Shown: one piece after another, positions 1 through 6,557 of the stretch
Layout of the letters: the number at the start of each line of letters is the position of its first letter
Position numbering within the stretch: position 1 is the stretch's first letter
Source: Bacteroidales bacterium
GTDB taxonomy: Bacteria; Bacteroidota; Bacteroidia; Bacteroidales; NBLH01
Reading direction: 5' to 3'
NCBI GenBank assembly: GCA_029933755.1
Contig: JAOZNO010000215.1
Coordinates: 1 to 6,607 of the forward strand
DNA length: 6,607 nt
Position numbers and translations under genes: made by a program
The notes under the pieces: generated by a model
The model's database searches: none
The model's input: only the letters and a program-made list of their open reading frames with translations
What the model was told of the DNA's origin: nothing

Positions 1-226
1 TTGTAATATATGAGATCTCCTCCTGCACATATTCTAATTTTGTAGCAATAATATTTTCTTCAACATCCTGATACATTTTTTTTTCTAAGTTATTTTGTAC
101 TGTTATAAATACAAATGCTACCAAAAGCATTAAAACGAAAAATGGAAGAAAAATCAAAAGTGTTTGTTTGATTATTCCTGCCTTAGTTAATTTCTCTGTA
201 TAATTTATACTATTTCTAAAATTCAT
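1..226 (-). CDS. N-terminus of a membrane-anchored protein, probably a sensor kinase (partial)
   Basis: The reading frame opens at an ATG (complement of 224-226) and runs off the left edge after 75 complete codons with no stop. The protein begins MNFRNSINYTEKLTKAGIIK, then has one strong hydrophobic segment at about residues 22-44 (LLIFLPFFVLMLLVAFVFITV), followed by a charged, probably helical stretch (NNLEKKMYQDVEENIIATKLEYVQEEISYIT). A short cytoplasmic tail, a single membrane helix and then an extracytoplasmic helix is the usual start of a Cache-type (PDC) sensor in a histidine kinase or chemoreceptor, but no diagnostic domain is visible yet. The start lies 30 bp after the stop of the hybrid kinase upstream, on the same strand, so the two are probably cotranscribed. 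A purine-rich AAGAAAGAG about 5 nt before the ATG could act as a weak ribosome-binding site. The coding call is solid; the kinase assignment rests on topology and context only. Confidence 0.72.
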   Translation of the reverse strand, partial: MNFRNSINYTEKLTKAGIIKQTLLIFLPFFVLMLLVAFVFITVQNNLEKKMYQDVEENIIATKLEYVQEEISYIT

Positions 227-256
227 ATTTACTCTTTCTTGTTCAAATTAATTTAT

Positions 257-3200
257 TTAAGCTAAATATTTATTAATCATCTCAGTTATTATTCCCTCAC
301 TTATAGGCTTTGAAATAAACTCATCACAACCGGCTTTTAATGCTTTTTCCCTATCCGCTTTTGTAGAGTATGCTGTTTGGGCAATTATTGGTAAATCAGA
401 ACGAAATAGTTTGATTAACTTGCTTGCCTCAAAGCCATTCATTACCGGCATTTTTAAATCCATTAAAATTAAATCTATATCAGAATTATTTTCACAAATT
501 TCAACAGCCTCCTGCCCATTTTTAGCATGTAAAGTACTTATGCCAATATCTATATCCTCCAGCAATGCTTCAAGATACAAATGATTAACCTCCTCATCTT
601 CAACAATCAGAACGATGTGTTTTTTAGTTATATGCTCACTTTTAATACTTGTAGAACTATTCTCAACTTGATTAATTTCATTATCGGTATTTACTAAATT
701 GTACGGTATTGTAACAAAAAATGTTGATCCTTTGCCTTTTTCAGATTCTAATGTGATTTTTCCGTCCAGTAATTTGGCATTTTCTTTAGCTATGGATAAA
801 CCAAGCCCTAATCCCCCAAAATTACGAGCAATACCACCATTTTCCTGTGAAAATCGCTCGAATATTATTTTTTGCTTATTAGGGGCAATACCTATTCCTG
901 TGTCTTTTACGTATATTTCCAGTTGAAACACGCCATGGCGTGTCTTTACAAGAGTATATCCAAACTCAATAAAACCTTCGCTGGTAAATTTCAAGGCATT
1001 TTCAAGCAAATTGCTTACTATTTTTGTTAGTTTGGTTTTGTCAGTAAATATTTTGCATTCTTCATCTGATAGTGGTTTTTGAAGATATAAAGGGATTTTA
1101 TTTTCTTTTGCTTTTATATCAAAAATGGAAAATAATTCTAATAATAAGTCATTTAAACAGAGTTCTCTGTTTTCTACTTTTACCTGCATTGTTCCCAATT
1201 CAGATATTTCAAGAATATCATCAATAATTCGCATTAATTGATTCCCACTATTTTGAATGATATTAATATAATGCTCTTTCTTCTTTTCTGACTTACCGGA
1301 TTTATTCAGTATTTTTGAAAAGCCCAAAATACCATTCATTGGCGTTCTTATTTCATGCGACATATTGTTAAGAAATTCTGTCTTTAAACGGTCGCTTTCT
1401 TCTGCTTTTTCTTTGGCTATTAGTAGTTCTTTTTCAGCTTGTTTCCGTTCTGTAATATCACTCCCAATTATAACTAAACCTTTTCTAGAATTATCATCAT
1501 TAAACAGCGGAATTTTAATAACGTCATACGTTTTATTATCGCCTTTAGGTATAGGTACAATTTCTTCTACGTTTGTAGTTACCCTGTTTTGCCATACCGT
1601 TTCATCTGTTTTTTCACAAAATAAAAGAGCTTCTTTATAAAAGTCTGCATTTTTCGCCAATTCCCGGTCAGTTTTACCCTTATAGTCAACATTTGCTAAA
1701 TCAAATAATTCTAAGCCCGATTTATTTACTTCTAGCCACTCACCGTTTCCACTTTTAAAAAATATTGCATTAGGTAATGCATTGATTAAAACCTTTAGCT
1801 TATTTTCGCTTTCTTCGGCTTTTTCTTTGGCTTTATTAAGTTCTTGTTCTGCTTTTTTACGACCCGTAATATCAACAGATCTACCCTGATAGCCAATAGG
1901 TTGTCCGTCATAGTCATGAAGTAAGTTACCTATTAACTCAACATCTATTAAGCTACCATCTTTCCTAACTTGTTTTAATTCTACCTTATGCTGAACAATC
2001 TCACCTTTTTTATATTGCTTAATTAATTGTTCTGCTAAGCTCTGGATTTTTTTTAAGCCTTCGGGCAACAAAAAAGTAGATGCTTTTAAACCAATAAATT
2101 CTTCAGGTGTATAACCCATAAAATTATAAACAGCACTATTAATAAATGTTGTATTGAATTTAAGATCGGTAGTCCAAATGGTATCCAAAGTGTTGGTAGA
2201 TAAAAGCCTGTATTTTCTTTCACTCTCAAACAATGCTATTTCTGCTTTATTTTGTTCAGTAATATCCCTGATGATACCAAGTACAAGTTCTTTATTGTCA
2301 ACTTTTATTACTTTACCTACTATTTCGGTAAGGTATTCTGTTTTATCTTTTTTTTGTAGATTTACACGAATGGGTAGGCTTTCCATTTTTTCTTTACTAT
2401 CATAAAAACTTTGCTGAGGCTGATCTTTAGCTTTCATATCGAAAACCGTCAATTTCAAAAGTTCTTCCGCTGAATAGCCTGACATTTTACAAAATGCAGG
2501 ATTTACAAAAACATAATTGCCATCCATATCAGCAACCGTAATTCCTTCAACTGATTGATTTGTAATTGCGCTAAATATTGCTTCGTCTTCCTCAGCTTTT
2601 TCTTTAGCCTGAAGACGTTCGGTTATGTCTTGGAATATACCCACTGCACCTTCCAGTTTGCCATATTCGTCAAAAATAAGATTTGTGCTTGTTTCAACAA
2701 ACACGGGCTCACCGTTTTTACGTTTGTGTTTTATAATGTAGTTTTTAATACTGCCTTTCTTTTGCAATTCTTTTATAAACTCCTCATTATCCATCTCATC
2801 GTAAACAAAATCACTAGCCTGTTTGCCTATAATTTCATCAAGACTGTTACATTTATATAACTCAACAGCTGAAGGGCTTGCTAATAAAATTTTACCATTT
2901 GCATCTAATTTGTAATAAACATCCTGCATGTTTTCAAAGATTGAACGTAGCTGCTCTTCACTTTCCTGTATAATTTTTTCTGCGTTTATTCTCGCAGTAA
3001 TATCTTCGGTAAATAAAACAAAACCAGCAAGTTGCTTTTTAGTATCCCAAATACCACTAACTGTTGATTTAAGATGAATAGCCCCTTTGGGAGTTTCAGA
3101 GTTTACGTAATATACATATTTCGTGTGTTTTTTTACAATTTCAATTGCTTTTTCAATTCTCGAAAACTCAACTTTTTCCATTGCATGAATTTCGGTCAGG

Positions 3201-3427
3201 TTTTTACCAATGACTTCTGATGCTTTATATCCAAATATTTCTTCTGCCCGCGGATTAAAAAAAATGACATTTAAGTCAATATCTGTTGCAGCAACAGAAA
3301 TGTCTGTTGAGCTATGCATTATATTATCCAACAAGTTTGCCTGTGTTAATCCTGATTTGTCGGATAATTCCCGATGAAGCATTTTTACTTCTTTTTCTAA
3401 TTCCTGATACGTTGGTTTTGTTTTCAT
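257..3427 (-). CDS. Soluble hybrid histidine kinase: five PAS domains, HisKA, HATPase, receiver
   Basis: A 1056-aa two-component hybrid sensor kinase with no signal peptide or membrane segment, so probably cytoplasmic. After a short coiled coil (about 5-28) come five PAS modules at about 31-145, 156-272, 280-392, 401-523 and 540-661, each ending in a DIT(A/E/G) motif. The linkers AKEKAEES/AKEKAEED recur three times (about 274, 533 and 671), which suggests growth by module duplication. HisKA has phospho-acceptor His691 in NMSHEIRTPMNGI. HATPase_c has an N-box NLLENALKF (Asn810), G1 box DTGIG (Asp842) and G2 box GGLGLGL (872-877). The receiver (about 937-1053) has acidic Glu943/Asp944, phospho-acceptor Asp990 in LILMDLKMP, Thr1018 and Lys1040 before Pro. 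All catalytic residues are present, so autophosphorylation and His691-to-Asp990 transfer are expected. The signal is unknown; no heme- or flavin-binding signature could be assigned. The start is the first ATG, followed by the coiled coil typical of such proteins. Residues 827-836 are encoded by an embedded palindrome (922-949). Confidence 0.95.
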   Translation of the reverse strand: MKTKPTYQELEKEVKMLHRELSDKSGLTQANLLDNIMHSSTDISVAATDIDLNVIFFNPRAEEIFGYKASEVIGKNLTEIHAMEKVEFSRIEKAIEIVKKHTKYVYYVNSETPKGAIHLKSTVSGIWDTKKQLAGFVLFTEDITARINAEKIIQESEEQLRSIFENMQDVYYKLDANGKILLASPSAVELYKCNSLDEIIGKQASDFVYDEMDNEEFIKELQKKGSIKNYIIKHKRKNGEPVFVETSTNLIFDEYGKLEGAVGIFQDITERLQAKEKAEEDEAIFSAITNQSVEGITVADMDGNYVFVNPAFCKMSGYSAEELLKLTVFDMKAKDQPQQSFYDSKEKMESLPIRVNLQKKDKTEYLTEIVGKVIKVDNKELVLGIIRDITEQNKAEIALFESERKYRLLSTNTLDTIWTTDLKFNTTFINSAVYNFMGYTPEEFIGLKASTFLLPEGLKKIQSLAEQLIKQYKKGEIVQHKVELKQVRKDGSLIDVELIGNLLHDYDGQPIGYQGRSVDITGRKKAEQELNKAKEKAEESENKLKVLINALPNAIFFKSGNGEWLEVNKSGLELFDLANVDYKGKTDRELAKNADFYKEALLFCEKTDETVWQNRVTTNVEEIVPIPKGDNKTYDVIKIPLFNDDNSRKGLVIIGSDITERKQAEKELLIAKEKAEESDRLKTEFLNNMSHEIRTPMNGILGFSKILNKSGKSEKKKEHYINIIQNSGNQLMRIIDDILEISELGTMQVKVENRELCLNDLLLELFSIFDIKAKENKIPLYLQKPLSDEECKIFTDKTKLTKIVSNLLENALKFTSEGFIEFGYTLVKTRHGVFQLEIYVKDTGIGIAPNKQKIIFERFSQENGGIARNFGGLGLGLSIAKENAKLLDGKITLESEKGKGSTFFVTIPYNLVNTDNEINQVENSSTSIKSEHITKKHIVLIVEDEEVNHLYLEALLEDIDIGISTLHAKNGQEAVEICENNSDIDLILMDLKMPVMNGFEASKLIKLFRSDLPIIAQTAYSTKADREKALKAGCDEFISKPISEGIITEMINKYLA
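922..949. repeat. 28-bp palindromic element inside the hybrid kinase gene (partly decayed copy)
   Basis: The central 16 bp (928-943, ACACGCCATGGCGTGT) are a perfect palindrome. The symmetry extends outward to 28 bp with 11 of 14 base pairs intact; the broken pairs are 924/947, 925/946 (a possible G-T wobble) and 927/944. The outer octamers, GTTGAAAC and GTCTTTAC, match those of the perfect element at 3890-3917 at 13 of 16 positions. On the coding strand the element starts exactly at the first base of codon 827 and encodes V-K-T-R-H-G-V-F-Q plus the first base of the next codon. It sits in the HATPase domain between strand IEFGYTL and EIYVKDTGIG. GC is 14 of 28, well above its surroundings. 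The palindrome is read directly from the sequence; membership in a dispersed family is inferred. Confidence 0.8.
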
Positions 3428-3465
3428 AAGTTTTAATATTCAAATGATGTACAAGGTTTCGTTTT

Positions 3466-3500
3466 TTACTTGTTTATTGTGTATTGAGCGTTGCTTATTG
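3466..3500 (-). repeat. Left array of five CAA-starting heptamers (minus-strand orientation)
   Basis: Read on the minus strand from 3500 to 3466 the sequence divides into consecutive 7-bp units: CAATAAG, CAACGCT, CAATACA, CAATAAA, CAAGTAA. Every unit starts with CAA and the last four bases vary. The array lies 39 bp upstream of the hybrid kinase start codon. Its last four plus-strand bases overlap the beginning of the 33-bp tandem repeat. The strict 7-bp phase is directly visible; comparison with the heptameric short tandem repeats known from cyanobacteria is an analogy only. Confidence 0.6.
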
Positions 3501-3562
3501 AGTGTTTTCATTTATTTAATATTCAAGAAATTGAGTGTTTTCATTTATTTAATATTCAAGAA
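3497..3562. repeat. Exact 33-bp tandem duplication (two copies)
   Basis: Positions 3497-3529 and 3530-3562 are identical at all 33 bases, beginning ATTGAGTGTTTTCA and ending AATATTCAAGAA. The identity stops at once on both sides (3496 differs from 3529, and 3530 from 3563), so there are exactly two full copies. Perfect identity in non-coding DNA suggests a recent duplication or strand-slippage event. Each unit carries one AATATTCAA (minus strand TTGAATATT). The repeat lies 70-135 bp upstream of the hybrid kinase start and could affect its expression, but no known regulator site is recognised. Confidence 0.9.
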
Positions 3563-3591
3563 TCAACATACAATAAACAATATTCAATTTT
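3557..3591 (+). repeat. Right array of five CAA-starting heptamers (plus-strand orientation)
   Basis: Read on the plus strand the sequence divides into CAAGAAT, CAACATA, CAATAAA, CAATATT, CAATTTT, five consecutive 7-bp units all starting with CAA. It mirrors the left array at 3466-3500, which has the same unit count, length and phase on the opposite strand. One result is an 18-bp inverted repeat with 16 matches between 3470-3487 and 3563-3580. The first unit overlaps the end of the second 33-bp tandem copy by six bases. Confidence 0.6.
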
Positions 3592-3665
3592 ATCCATTAC
3601 TAAACCTTATTGTAAAATATCCATATCGCCTATTTATTTAATTGCTCTCATAATTAGTAAGTTGA

Positions 3666-6557
3666 TTAAGCAGGTATTGTAAAAATAAACTCACTCCCTT
3701 TTCCTATTTCACTTTCCACCCAAATTTCACCTCCATGTTTTTCAACAAATTCTTTGCATAATATTAATCCTAGCCCTGTGCCTGTTTCACCATCAGTACC
3801 ATTTGTTGAAACATTTTCGGATGTGTTAAATATTTGAGCCAGGTTTTCTTTCGGAATACCTACACCACTATCCTTTACGTATATTTCTTGTAGAGACGTA
3901 CGGCCGTACGTCTCTACGTGCCGACACCCAATTTCAACCATTCCTCCTTTGGAGGTAAATTTTATGGCATTTGATAATAGGTTTCGTAAAATAGTTGCCA
4001 GCATATCTTTGTCGGCCTTTACAATTGTATTTTCAGGTATTTTATTTTTAATAATAATTGACTTATTTATTGCTGTTTGGTTTAATATATCTATGGTTTG
4101 TGCTGCCAATAGATAGAGGTTTTCATTTTCGGGATTAAAATCAATTTTCCCTCTTTGTGACCGAGACCAAACAAGCAAGTTTTCAAGCAATTTATATGTA
4201 TTCTGTATATTCTGATTTAAGATACCCAGAAATTGCTTTTGCTTTTTCAAATCGTACTTTCCAAAATTATTGATAAGTAGTTTTGAAAAACCAAGCATGC
4301 TGTTAAATGGAGTTTTTAGGTCGTGTGCAATTATAGAAAAAAACTTATCTTTTGTAGCATTAAGCTCTTTAAGTTGTTTATTTTTCTGCTGCTTTTCCAG
4401 TTCTATATGTTTACGATCGGTTATATCTTGCAAAACACCTATCATTTTCACTAGTTTTCCTGATTTTACAATTATTCTTGAAGTTTCATCAATCCATTTA
4501 AGCTCGTTATTAACAATAATTCTATATTCTGTTTTGTGCTCTTCATTTTTATTTTTAAGTGCTAAATCCAGCTCTGAAATTATTCTTTGTTTATCATCAG
4601 GGTGTACATAATTAAAATACTCATCCCCAGTCATTACTCCTTTTGTTTTTAATAAACCAAAAATATGATAAGTCATATCAGACCATACAATCTCATCTGT
4701 TTTAACATTCCAATCCCAGGTTCCTATTTTTCCTGCATTTTGAGCTAATCTCAGATGTTCTTCACTCTCTATCAAAGTATTTTCTGCTTTTTTCTGACTA
4801 GTAATAAGCCTATTATTACCCCTTATTCCAAGCAATTCTCCGTTTTCACTATACACATCTTTACAAACATGCCCAATCCAATGTTCTCCATTATTGCGTG
4901 TAATAATTCTAAATTCTACGGGAATTCTTTCACCATCATTATCTAAATCATGCTTATGTTTAAGAAAAAATGCCCTATCATCCGGATGAATCAATTTTGT
5001 CATTAGCTCTTTATCAGCATAAAAATCCTTGGGTTTATAACCTGTTGTCCGTTCAGAAGCGGGTGAAACATATATAAATTCCCCATTAATATCTGTCCAG
5101 TACTCCCAGTCATATGTATATTCAGCAACTATTCTATATTTTTCTTCACTTTTCTTTAAGGCAATTTCAATTACTTTTTTATCAGTTATATCTTCTTTTA
5201 TAGCAAGATAGCTTTTTATTTTCCCGGCATTGTCTTTTATCGGTGTAATAGTAACATTTTCCCAAAAATAATCGCCATTTTTTTTCTGATTATGAAATTC
5301 GCCTTTCCATGTTTTTCCTGCAGTTATTGTTTTCCACAACTTTATGTAATATTCTTTTGCTTGTGTTCCTGCATTTAAAATTCTGGGGTTTAAACCCAGA
5401 GCTTCTTTTAAAGTGTAACCTGTTAAATCTTCAAATTTTGGATTTACATATTCAATATTTCCTTTCGTATCAGTAATCACTACAGTATTTGAACTCTGTT
5501 CAACTGCTGTGGATAGTTTCAGTATTAGTTGTTTGGCCTTTTCATTTTTTATTAAGGCAAATACAATTGTAAAGCCTATAATTATAAGCGACAATAAGCT
5601 TAACACTTGTCTGATTTTATATTGTTTTTTAAGATCTTTGATTATTATATCTTTTTGATATGAAAAAATATAAGCGGCAGGCTTGCCTTCAACATTTTCG
5701 ATATATACAAAAGAAATTAGATAGTAATCATCTTCAATTTGTCTGTAGGTAGAAAAACTTTCATTTGCTTTAAGTTTATCCACAATTTCAAGTTTTAAAT
5801 CTTTATCAATTTGCTTTATGATATTTAATGTATCATCAGTGTAATGTAAAAATCTTTTTTCGTGTACATAATCATCCGAAATTAAACTTGCCACATAATT
5901 ACTCTTTTTGCTTGGAGAAACTTTTTTTTCAACCAGATCCTTTCTTATCATAAAGCCAAAAGACACATCCTCTATTTGTTTTAGTGTATTCATAGCTTCA
6001 AAAGAAAAACTTATTTCAACACATCCTACATGTTCATTATCATAAAATACAGGAAAAATAGAACGAAAACCCGTGTAGGTTCTACCCTCTTCAAAGCCAA
6101 TATATTTTTGTTTGGTTTCATTCGCCATTTTTACAGAATACCGTACATCAGTCAAATCATCACCGTATTTTTCTGGACGGTGAAACCTTAAAAGGACTTC
6201 GTTATTTGGTAGTATAAATATTAGTTGCCTGATACTGACTGTTTTGAGGTAATCATAGGTTGATTGTAGCATTTTATGTAAACGCTCTCTTATTTCTTGT
6301 TTTTGCATACTATCTGCCAGGCATGCTCTGCTTTGAAGTTCTAATATATCGGGTTTATTAATTGTTTGGACGAATATATTATCAACCATCATCGTATAAA
6401 CATTTAAAATGGTTTTTCGTTTTACCAATAGCGATTGAGTATACTCTTTAAGATGTTGTTCTATACGGTTTTCATAAAGATTCTTATTATTAAAAAACAT
6501 AATACTTTCAATAATAATAAAACCGATGATTGTAAGTTGTATTTTTTTGTTTTTCAT
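3666..6557 (-). CDS. Membrane sensor histidine kinase: double-Cache sensor, three PAS domains, HisKA, HATPase
   Basis: A 963-aa sensor kinase. A membrane helix at about 6-22 and a second at about 316-336 enclose a periplasmic region of roughly 290 residues. That region contains QLIFILPNNEVLLRFHRPEKYGDDL, GFEEGRTYTGFRSIFPVF and VGCVEISFSF, a pattern typical of the dCache_3-type double sensory domain. The ligand is unknown. No HAMP domain is apparent; TM2 leads directly to PAS1 (about 345-460, with VNPKFEDLTGY and LGLNPRIL). PAS2 (about 470-588) and PAS3 (about 597-714) are PAS_3-like, with IHPDD and VHPDD motifs. A coiled coil (715-735) precedes HisKA, with His745 in IIAHDLKTPFNSMLGFSKLL. HATPase_c has N-box NLLSNAIKF (Asn863), G1 DSGVG (Asp896) and G2 GTGLGL (926-931). 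The C-terminal FTIPA is a normal kinase end, and no receiver is attached. Catalytic residues are intact. The start is the first ATG, directly before the first membrane helix. Residues 881-889 are encoded by a perfect palindrome (3890-3917). The 50 bp upstream of the start are too few to assess a promoter. Confidence 0.95.
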   Translation of the reverse strand: MKNKKIQLTIIGFIIIESIMFFNNKNLYENRIEQHLKEYTQSLLVKRKTILNVYTMMVDNIFVQTINKPDILELQSRACLADSMQKQEIRERLHKMLQSTYDYLKTVSIRQLIFILPNNEVLLRFHRPEKYGDDLTDVRYSVKMANETKQKYIGFEEGRTYTGFRSIFPVFYDNEHVGCVEISFSFEAMNTLKQIEDVSFGFMIRKDLVEKKVSPSKKSNYVASLISDDYVHEKRFLHYTDDTLNIIKQIDKDLKLEIVDKLKANESFSTYRQIEDDYYLISFVYIENVEGKPAAYIFSYQKDIIIKDLKKQYKIRQVLSLLSLIIIGFTIVFALIKNEKAKQLILKLSTAVEQSSNTVVITDTKGNIEYVNPKFEDLTGYTLKEALGLNPRILNAGTQAKEYYIKLWKTITAGKTWKGEFHNQKKNGDYFWENVTITPIKDNAGKIKSYLAIKEDITDKKVIEIALKKSEEKYRIVAEYTYDWEYWTDINGEFIYVSPASERTTGYKPKDFYADKELMTKLIHPDDRAFFLKHKHDLDNDGERIPVEFRIITRNNGEHWIGHVCKDVYSENGELLGIRGNNRLITSQKKAENTLIESEEHLRLAQNAGKIGTWDWNVKTDEIVWSDMTYHIFGLLKTKGVMTGDEYFNYVHPDDKQRIISELDLALKNKNEEHKTEYRIIVNNELKWIDETSRIIVKSGKLVKMIGVLQDITDRKHIELEKQQKNKQLKELNATKDKFFSIIAHDLKTPFNSMLGFSKLLINNFGKYDLKKQKQFLGILNQNIQNTYKLLENLLVWSRSQRGKIDFNPENENLYLLAAQTIDILNQTAINKSIIIKNKIPENTIVKADKDMLATILRNLLSNAIKFTSKGGMVEIGCRHVETYGRTSLQEIYVKDSGVGIPKENLAQIFNTSENVSTNGTDGETGTGLGLILCKEFVEKHGGEIWVESEIGKGSEFIFTIPA
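3890..3917. repeat. 28-bp perfect palindromic element inside the membrane kinase gene
   Basis: All 14 base pairs of the palindrome are intact: arms GTAGAGAC and GTCTCTAC around the self-complementary core GTACGGCCGTAC. GC is 16 of 28 within AT-rich coding DNA, so it stands out by composition as well as symmetry. On the coding strand it starts at the first base of codon 881 and gives V-E-T-Y-G-R-T-S-L plus the first base of the Gln890 codon. It lies in the HATPase domain between strand VEIGC and EIYVKDSGVG, a surface loop of variable length in this family. The reading frame stays open. In mRNA it could form a strong hairpin. Arms of this GTAGAGAC...GTCTCTAC type resemble small dispersed palindromes I recall from cyanobacterial and Bacteroidota genomes; copy number in this genome cannot be seen from here. 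Confidence 0.92.

Larger units (their letters stand above)
3428..3665. other. Intergenic region between the two large kinases, with short repeats
   Basis: This 238-bp gap separates the stop of the membrane kinase from the start of the hybrid kinase and should contain the leader, and possibly a promoter, of the latter. It is very AT-rich. Its middle (about 3466-3591) is repetitive: two opposed heptamer arrays and an exact 33-bp tandem duplication, listed separately. The motif AATATTCAA occurs four times (from 3435, 3518, 3551 and 3579). I found no GC-rich hairpin followed by a T-run that would be a convincing terminator after 3666. I also found no clean Bacteroidota -7 box (TAnnTTTG) on the minus strand. 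The short plus-strand reading frames through it are repeat-driven and not credible genes. Whether the two kinases share one transcript cannot be decided from the sequence. Confidence 0.7.

Noticed and set aside
1404..2609. Three near-identical 15-bp stretches (1404, 1818, 2595) inside the hybrid kinase gene
   Set aside because: They encode the repeated AKEKAEE linker between PAS modules. Coding-domain duplication explains them without a separate DNA element.
699..2860. Plus-strand open frames opposite the hybrid kinase
   Set aside because: They are antisense shadows of a strongly supported coding region with intact catalytic motifs, and their peptides match no recognisable family.
3466..3591. 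CRISPR array
   Set aside because: The repeats are 7 bp and 33 bp with no spacers of uniform length, and no cas genes are nearby.
3592..3665. Terminator after the membrane kinase
   Set aside because: No stable GC-containing stem followed by a T-run is present on the minus strand. The only fold-back is the AT-rich heptamer structure further downstream.
3444..3682. Short plus-strand reading frames (63 and 65 codons) across the intergenic gap
   Set aside because: They run through the 33-bp tandem duplication, whose length is a multiple of three. They give low-complexity peptides, show no start context and overlap the end of the membrane kinase.
5386..5397. 12-bp palindrome GGGTTTAAACCC in the membrane kinase gene
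   Set aside because: It encodes part of the conserved PAS motif LGLNPRIL, so protein constraint explains it. It lacks the GTAGAGAC/GTCTCTAC arms of the other elements.
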